A stretch of DNA of 17,470 nucleotides, taken from contig JAICHI010000004.1 in NCBI GenBank assembly GCA_025922735.1, positions 1 through 17,470 on the forward strand, given 5' to 3'. Made by a program: the position numbers and the translations under genes. The notes under the pieces are model-generated. The model searched no databases and was not told the origin of the DNA. It worked only from the letters and a program-made list of their open reading frames with translations. The stretch is from Nitrososphaeraceae archaeon (lineage in GTDB: Archaea; Thermoproteota; Nitrososphaeria; Nitrososphaerales; Nitrososphaeraceae). Of the stretch, positions 12,795 to 17,470 are shown piece after piece (position 1 is the first letter of the stretch; each line of letters begins with the position of its first letter).

Positions 12795-14248
12795 TGGCTA
12801 CTACTACTAAGATAGGACTTGAAATTCATTGTCAGCTCACAGGCGCCAAGAGCAAGCTGTTCTGCAGATGCAGTTCGGACTACCGGGGAAAAGCTCCAAA
12901 CGCAAATATCTGCCCTATATGTGCGGGACTACCGGGAACATTACCGCTTTTGAACCAAAAGACCGTTGAGTTTGCCGCAATGATCACTCTTGCGCTTGGC
13001 TGCAAGTTCCCAGATGACATAGCATTCTACCGCAAGAACTACTTTTACCCTGATTTGCCCAAAAACTTCCAGCTGACACAGTACAACGCATACAGTATAA
13101 CGAGCATCGGTGTAGACGGCAAGCTGGAGTACGGTAATGGCAAGGACGCAAGGATAAGACGCGTACAACTGGAAGAAGACCCTGGCAGACTTGTGTATGC
13201 GAGCGGTAGTATGGATACCAGCGTTTATGTCTTGATCGACTACAACAGAGCCGGCATGCCACTTGTTGAGATAGTGACAGAGCCGGACTTCGCCGACCCA
13301 AAGGATGTGCGAATGTTCCTTGACAAGATAACTTCGATAATAGAACACCTTGGCGTATGTGACACAAAGCTTGAAGGATCTGTGCGCTGCGATGCCAATG
13401 TATCGATTGACGGTGGCAATAAGGTGGAGATAAAAAACATCAGCTCATTTGCCGATGTAGAAAAGGCATTACGCTATGAAATCACAAGACAGAGAACGAT
13501 GGCGTCCCGCGAGATCCAAGTCAGATCAGAGACTCGCCATTGGGACGATGCAAGAAAAGTAACAAAAGAGTCAAGGACAAAAGAAGAGGAGCAAGACTAC
13601 CGCTACTTCCCAGAGCCCGACATCCCAATGGTATTGCTTGGAAGCGAGTTTGTTTCATTTATCCGGCAATCGATGCCAGAGCTTCCAGACACCCGCAAGG
13701 AGCGTTTTATGTCAAAATATGGCCTGTCAGCCCACATTGCACAAGTGCTTATAGGGAACAAGGAGCTAGCTGACTTTTTCGAGTCCACTCTTATGATATA
13801 CTTGTCACCAAAGGAGATAGCCAACTGGATAGTGACTGATCTCATGAGCTTTGTAGACGAACGACAGAAAAAAGAAGAAGATAAGCAGCACTTGCTGTTT
13901 GCGGGCCTCAAGGTAGGGCCAGAGCATATCGCCGATCTCGCAAGGCTAGTCGATCAGGAGACGATAAACAGGGCCACTGCGAAGCAGATTCTTGGTCAAA
14001 TAGTGAGAACAGGCGAGATGCCTTCTGCATTAGCGAAAAAGATGCATGCCAGCAGAATTGATGATGCGAGTGTGCTGGCCCAAGCAGTTCAGTCAGTCTT
14101 CCAGATGGAGCAAGCAGCAGTTCACGATGCAAGGCGCAACGCTAATGTTGCAAACTTTTTGCTTGGCAAGGTAATGAAGATCACTAAAGGTACGGCAGAC
14201 CCAAAGATTGCACTAGAAATGATACAGAAAAAGTTGAAAGAGGACTAG
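12791..14248 (+). CDS. gatB: Asp/Glu-tRNA amidotransferase subunit B
   Basis: GatB is the kinase/transamidase subunit. It phosphorylates the carboxylate of Asp-tRNA-Asn (or Glu-tRNA-Gln) and amidates it with ammonia from GatA. The 485-aa protein shows GLEIHCQLTGAKSKLFCRCS, a zinc knuckle with Cys25, Cys27, Cys41 and Cys44, NYFYPDLPKNFQLTQYNA, LEEDPGRLVY, DYNRAGMPLVEIVTEPDF, GSVRCDANVS and VEIKNISSF. A C-terminal helical YqeY-like tail (about 335-485) binds tRNA. GTG 12791 overlaps the gatA stop as GTGA; ATG 12794 is right behind it. AAGGAG at 12776-12781 gives 9- or 12-nt spacing, so the two starts cannot be separated. The archaeal GatDE system usually serves tRNA-Gln, which would leave this complex for tRNA-Asn (inference). 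Confidence 0.96.
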   Translation: MMATTTKIGLEIHCQLTGAKSKLFCRCSSDYRGKAPNANICPICAGLPGTLPLLNQKTVEFAAMITLALGCKFPDDIAFYRKNYFYPDLPKNFQLTQYNAYSITSIGVDGKLEYGNGKDARIRRVQLEEDPGRLVYASGSMDTSVYVLIDYNRAGMPLVEIVTEPDFADPKDVRMFLDKITSIIEHLGVCDTKLEGSVRCDANVSIDGGNKVEIKNISSFADVEKALRYEITRQRTMASREIQVRSETRHWDDARKVTKESRTKEEEQDYRYFPEPDIPMVLLGSEFVSFIRQSMPELPDTRKERFMSKYGLSAHIAQVLIGNKELADFFESTLMIYLSPKEIANWIVTDLMSFVDERQKKEEDKQHLLFAGLKVGPEHIADLARLVDQETINRATAKQILGQIVRTGEMPSALAKKMHASRIDDASVLAQAVQSVFQMEQAAVHDARRNANVANFLLGKVMKITKGTADPKIALEMIQKKLKED

Positions 14249-14290
14249 CAGCTGCTACTCATGATCCCTGTCCTCATAATCATTGTTGTC

Positions 14291-16180
14291 CTACTCCTCC
14301 TCCTCATCCCCCTCATCACTGTTTGATTCACTTGGTTCCTCCTCCTCCCCCTCATCACTGTTTGATTCACTTGGTTCTGTGATATTACTGGGGTTGTCTT
14401 GGTTGAGTTCATTGGCGCCAGCGCCAACGGGTTGACAATCTCGAACGAGCCTAGCTATCTCCTGTTGCAGCTGGTTGCTGCCTCCTTCGCTTTCGCTAAA
14501 GATGTTCTGGATTAAATTGCCAATAACCATATTCAACCTGCGCGCATCCTCTGCATCAAAGCAATTGTCTTGGTCTACAATATCGGCGAATCTCTGTATG
14601 ATGATGGTGCGTGCATCTATTGTAGCATTAGTAAATGCTGGATCAACTTCTAGGTATGCTGTAATGGTAGTGTCGTCTTGGCCGAGAACTATGGATCTTG
14701 TTCTGTCTGTAGATCCATTATCCCACCTGTCAAATTCCATGTTGCCTAGGACAGGTACCGTAACAGTATATGTAGATCCAGCAGTTCCCGTAAATGTCAA
14801 CGGCGCGTGTCCTTCCATCAGGGTGGTTCCGTTGATTGCTTCAATGACAATATACACTCCTGTTATTGTATCACCTGAGAGATCCGCCGCTCTGACAGTC
14901 AGGTCCGCAATACTTTCTGCGTCTGGCGACAGCGTATCGGCAGCAGGAACGACTCGGAATAATGTGCCATCTACAGATGATAAGATGTACAGGTAGCCAT
15001 CAGGGCCTGTCTTGATGTCACTTATACTTCCAAAGCCTGTACCAAAAATGGCATCCTCTGCTTCTTCAGGAGTATTTGCTACTGTGTCGTCTAGCGCGCC
15101 TTCGAGGACAAATGCAGACCTGTTTTCATTCAGCTCTAAGCGGTAGATTGTGCCATTGCTAATGTCGCCTACAAACATATCGTTCTCATACTCTTCCCCA
15201 AATGCACTTGAAGCGAGGAATTCAAGGGCGGTAGGGTCAACTGGCTCTGTCCAAGTAAACTCTGGATTGCTGTAGTGACTCTCTGAGTTGAACATCACAA
15301 GGCCTGTCAGACTGTAGTCTGGTGGCACCATTCCTTGTACGATTTTCCACCCGCTGTTAAAGCCAGTATCAACCAAGTTAATCTCATCCACAAACGGTGC
15401 GCCGTTCTCAGTATCCCACAGAACGCCTGTCATGGGATCAAAGTCCATGCCATAGCTGCTGCGCATCCCGTATGCAAAGTAGTATTTGCCAAAGGCGCCA
15501 GTTCCGATGATAGGCTCAGGAACCTCTCCATTTTTGCCTATCCTCAGTATACCACTTGTCCCATCCGCCTCCGAACCGTTTTCAAAATTCTGCACCATGG
15601 TGGTATGACCTCCGACATCGCCTATTATGACATAGACATTGTTGTCTGGACCAATAACGACGGGTCCGCCATTGTATCGTGGTCCTGGGAGGGCTGGTAG
15701 GTCAAGCATGAGCATTGGATTCACAAGTTGGTCTCCCTGCAGCTCATACCTATAGAGGCGATTGCCTGCGGGAGGCACTCCCTGCATATCATCACCGTCA
15801 ACCCCTCCGCCAGATTCAGTGAAATACAAAAAGACGTAGGTAGTTGTATCATTTTCCCTTGAAACAGCAGTGCCCAGCATTCCTCTTTCGCCGTCATTTG
15901 CAACTGCGACGTCAAGGAGTGGTTCCGGTTGAAGCTCTCCGTCTTCGATCATCCTTACTCTGCCATTGTCTTTTTCAAGCACCAGTATGGTGTCTTCATC
16001 TAAGAAAGCCATAGTGGTTGGAGATATCAGTCCACCGGCAACTTGCTCGACTGTAAGGCTGACATCATTTACAGAGGGTCTTGTCCCTGTAGTCCCGACT
16101 TCTTGGGCAACTGCAAAATCCTGTCCTAATACAAATAAAAGCATCAATGATAGGCCTATTGACAGAATTGGATTAGGCAT
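14291..16180 (-). CDS. Secreted PQQ-type glucose/sorbosone dehydrogenase homologue
   Basis: The 629-aa protein has a signal peptide (1 to about 26, ending FAVAQE) and a GSDH-type six-bladed beta-propeller (about 38-420). Visible motifs are ERGMLGTAV (98-106), GPRYNGGPVVIGPDNNVYV (166-184), AYGMRSSYGMDFDP with the PQQ-binding-type Arg240, LWDTENG, and VDEINLVDTGFNSGW. The general-base His of soluble glucose dehydrogenase, in the motif before GG...GPD, is here Tyr169, so activity is uncertain. A beta-sandwich-like segment (about 420-510) follows, then a helical part with two Cys, then an acidic tail containing two EPSESNSDEG repeats. The mature protein should act outside the membrane. ATG 16180 has a weak TATA-like ATTATTATTA about 29 bp upstream. 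It is convergent to gatB, 42 bp apart. Confidence 0.85.
   Translation of the reverse strand: MPNPILSIGLSLMLLFVLGQDFAVAQEVGTTGTRPSVNDVSLTVEQVAGGLISPTTMAFLDEDTILVLEKDNGRVRMIEDGELQPEPLLDVAVANDGERGMLGTAVSRENDTTTYVFLYFTESGGGVDGDDMQGVPPAGNRLYRYELQGDQLVNPMLMLDLPALPGPRYNGGPVVIGPDNNVYVIIGDVGGHTTMVQNFENGSEADGTSGILRIGKNGEVPEPIIGTGAFGKYYFAYGMRSSYGMDFDPMTGVLWDTENGAPFVDEINLVDTGFNSGWKIVQGMVPPDYSLTGLVMFNSESHYSNPEFTWTEPVDPTALEFLASSAFGEEYENDMFVGDISNGTIYRLELNENRSAFVLEGALDDTVANTPEEAEDAIFGTGFGSISDIKTGPDGYLYILSSVDGTLFRVVPAADTLSPDAESIADLTVRAADLSGDTITGVYIVIEAINGTTLMEGHAPLTFTGTAGSTYTVTVPVLGNMEFDRWDNGSTDRTRSIVLGQDDTTITAYLEVDPAFTNATIDARTIIIQRFADIVDQDNCFDAEDARRLNMVIGNLIQNIFSESEGGSNQLQQEIARLVRDCQPVGAGANELNQDNPSNITEPSESNSDEGEEEEPSESNSDEGDEEEE
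14308..14377. repeat. Two 31-bp repeats with 39-bp period in the acidic tail
   Basis: 14308-14338 and 14347-14377 are identical over 31 bp. On the coding strand each gives EPSESNSDEG, separated by Glu codons, near the protein's C-terminus. Confidence 0.85.
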
Positions 16181-16388
16181 ATTCCGCTACTGCAGATACA
16201 CTCTAATAATAATGAATTGTCGATTTAATCTCTGCTAGAGAGTTCTTAATGACCGTTATAGCCCTTTTTGCCTTCTGTAAATCTGAGGAGGACGAGGGGA
16301 AGGCACACATTTTGCCCCCTTGCCCAAACGTATTCTTAGACTAGCTCAGCAGCTGTTGTATAATACTTTCAAAAAATCTTCGTATGGC

Positions 16389-16804
16389 CTATTCATTCAA
16401 TTGCATTCTTCTCCTCCTCCTCTCGTTTTCCCTTTCTAGCGAAAGAGATAGAGAATTGATGCAGTAGCGCAGGCGAGTTGGCTCTGGTCCATCATCAAAT
16501 ACGTGCCCTAAATGCGCACCACACTTGGCACACATACCTCGGTTCTTATCATGCCATAGCTCTTGTCCATCGCTTGTTTCACACTTCCTCTATTAAGAGG
16601 AGTCCAAAAGCTGGGCCAACCGGTGCCAGAATCGAATTTGGTGTCGGAGGTAAATAGGCTATTGCCACAGCAGACACACTTGTAGATGCCCTTGCCCTTG
16701 CAGTCGTGGTGCTTGCCTGAAAACGGAGGTTCAGTGCCCCTATTCCAACATACTTCATACTGCTCAGGCGTCAAGTCCTTTTTGTAATTAGGCTTGTCTA
16801 CCAT
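16389..16804 (-). pseudogene. msrB: Peptide-methionine (R)-S-oxide reductase, frameshifted
   Basis: MsrB reduces methionine-R-sulfoxide in oxidised proteins. The first part is intact: KDLTPEQYEVCWNRGTEPPF, the first zinc pair in CVCCGNSLF, DTKFDSGTGWPSFW and SYGMIRTEV. After GTA at 16535-16537 the frame goes wrong and stops at 16508. The next frame continues exactly as expected, with [20 protein letters not shown] (second zinc pair) and LRYCINS with the catalytic Cys (16461-16463), ending at TAG 16389. One missing base near 16533-16537 explains it. Start ATG 16804 fits a TATA-like GCTAAAATAA (16833-16842); ATG 16819 lies too close to that box. It follows the ornithine cyclodeaminase gene by about 43 bp on the same strand. 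The C-terminus carries an extra Arg-rich stretch. Confidence 0.85.
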
Positions 16805-16832
16805 ACAACAATATGTCATTTGTATACGTCAC

Positions 16833-16842
16833 TTATTTTAGC
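16833..16842 (-). promoter_or_regulatory. TATA-like box for msrB
   Basis: GCTAAAATAA on the minus strand lies directly after the upstream gene's stop, centred about 34 bp before ATG 16804. msrB may thus have its own promoter in addition to read-through. Confidence 0.35.
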
Positions 16843-16847
16843 CGTTA

Positions 16848-17470
16848 TTATCTTTTCTCTTCAGCTGTAGCAATCTCCTCTAGGTGCTCTACGACTATAG
16901 GCATGAATGCTCCCACGTCCGTTACAATGCCAATTGCCTGAGCAGTTCCCCTATCGATGAGCTTGGTCACCACAGGCTGGCTAATGTCGACTGCTACTAC
17001 CTTGACTGAGGCAGATAGCATGTTTCCTACTGCGATAGAATGCAGCATGGTGGATAACATCAGCACCAGCTTGGCTCCCTTAATCAATTCCTTGTACTTA
17101 CGTTGTGCCTCAACAACGTCTGTGATTACATCAGGCAGGGGACCGTCGTCACGTATAGAGCCGGCAAGTACAAAGGGCACATTGTTCTTTATGCATTCAT
17201 ACATCACGCCACTTTTCAGGAGCCTTTTTTCAACCAGTGCCTTGAGTCCTCCAGCTTTGAAAACCTCATTGATGGCCTGCATATGGTTGCGGTGTCCTCT
17301 GACCGCAAGTGTGCCGTCCTTGACACGCATGCCAAGTGAAGTACCAAGCAAAGCATTTTCAACATCATGCACTGCCAGCGCGTTGCCTGCAAGAAGGCCG
17401 TCAACGTATCCCATCCTGATCAATGATGCGAGTGCTTCAACTGCCCCCGAGTGCACAAGCACCGGCCCTG
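16848..17470 (-). CDS. Archaeal ornithine cyclodeaminase (LOR/SDH family), C-terminal part
   Basis: The gene runs off the window, so its N-terminus is missing. The visible 206 or so residues match the TIGR00300/LOR-SDH family, whose characterised archaeal member deaminates ornithine to proline with NAD. Motifs seen are LVHSGAVEALASLIRMGYVD, LLAGNALAVHDVENALLGTS, the GHRNHMQAINEV stretch, LKSGVMYECIKNNVPFVLAG, SIRDDGPLPDVITDVVEAQR, and LVLMLSTMLHSIAVGNMLSA. Near the end, VVAVDISQPVVTKLIDRGTA looks like the nucleotide-binding crossover. A GTG at 17460-17462 lies in the middle of the conserved region and is not the start. It probably serves proline or arginine/ornithine turnover. Its stop TAA is 16848-16850. 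Confidence 0.88.
   Translation of the reverse strand, partial: GPVLVHSGAVEALASLIRMGYVDGLLAGNALAVHDVENALLGTSLGMRVKDGTLAVRGHRNHMQAINEVFKAGGLKALVEKRLLKSGVMYECIKNNVPFVLAGSIRDDGPLPDVITDVVEAQRKYKELIKGAKLVLMLSTMLHSIAVGNMLSASVKVVAVDISQPVVTKLIDRGTAQAIGIVTDVGAFMPIVVEHLEEIATAEEKR

Noticed and set aside
14245..14427. 60-codon minus-strand frame with repeated NQVNQTVMRG
   Set aside because: The repeat is only the out-of-frame reading of the 39-bp repeat in the acidic tail of the sugar dehydrogenase.
14475..14996. 173-codon + strand frame inside the sugar dehydrogenase gene
   Set aside because: It is antisense to a strongly supported propeller and C-terminal domain, with no family features of its own.

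Overview
The window looks like a chromosome segment from a Nitrososphaera-like ammonia-oxidising thaumarchaeon. Supporting signs are an archaeal-type AspRS in front of gatC-gatA-gatB, an archaeal PurP, a PAC2-family proteasome-assembly-like protein, a one-OB-fold SSB of crenarchaeal/thaumarchaeal type, an archaeal ornithine cyclodeaminase (LOR/SDH family), a tRNA-Leu with a bulge-helix-bulge intron, a secreted blue-copper protein, many TTG/GTG starts, and TATA boxes about 26-31 bp upstream of starts (leaderless transcripts). Base composition is moderate. The genus is an inference; no rRNA or amo gene is present.

Layout. 1-430 is the 3' end of an unrecognised coiled-coil gene that appears frameshifted, closed by a hairpin terminator-like element. 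500-760 (-) is a small winged-helix regulator divergent from acs (903-2858, AMP-forming acetyl-CoA synthetase). 2855-3846 (-) holds a PPOX-type flavin/F420 protein and a membrane-anchored DUF192 protein. 4152-4304 (-) is tRNA-Leu(CAA) with a 68-nt intron, divergent from a 46-aa zinc ribbon and an SSB (4394-4859). 4856-5638 (-) is the PAC2 protein. 5894-6988 (-) is a cupredoxin with long repeat-bearing inserts, followed by about 550 bp in which I find no gene. 7537-8592 (-) is purP, divergent from an AlaX-like tRNA-editing protein (about 8677-9615). 9722-14248 is a compact aspS-gatC-gatA-gatB operon. 14291-16180 (-) is a secreted PQQ-type sugar dehydrogenase homologue. 16389-16804 (-) is a frameshifted msrB, and 16848-17470 (-) is the C-terminal part of an archaeal ornithine cyclodeaminase running off the window.

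How the genes fit together. The central block is a tRNA-charging module. AspRS can load Asp on tRNA-Asp and probably tRNA-Asn, and GatCAB amidates the misacylated product. The neighbouring AlaX-like protein would clear mischarged tRNA-Ala. The tRNA-Leu(CAA), SSB and PAC2 protein add further housekeeping functions. The cupredoxin and the sugar dehydrogenase homologue are both exported and carry acidic, repeat-built C-termini.

I see no phage, IS, CRISPR or defence genes. The most interesting items are the enlarged cupredoxin with its 79-bp duplicated segment, the His-to-Tyr change in the sugar dehydrogenase, the perfect 13-bp inverted repeat between two divergent promoters, the tRNA intron architecture, and three places where one missing base would repair a gene (5' gene, AlaX start, msrB). 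The last could be consensus errors or real decay.
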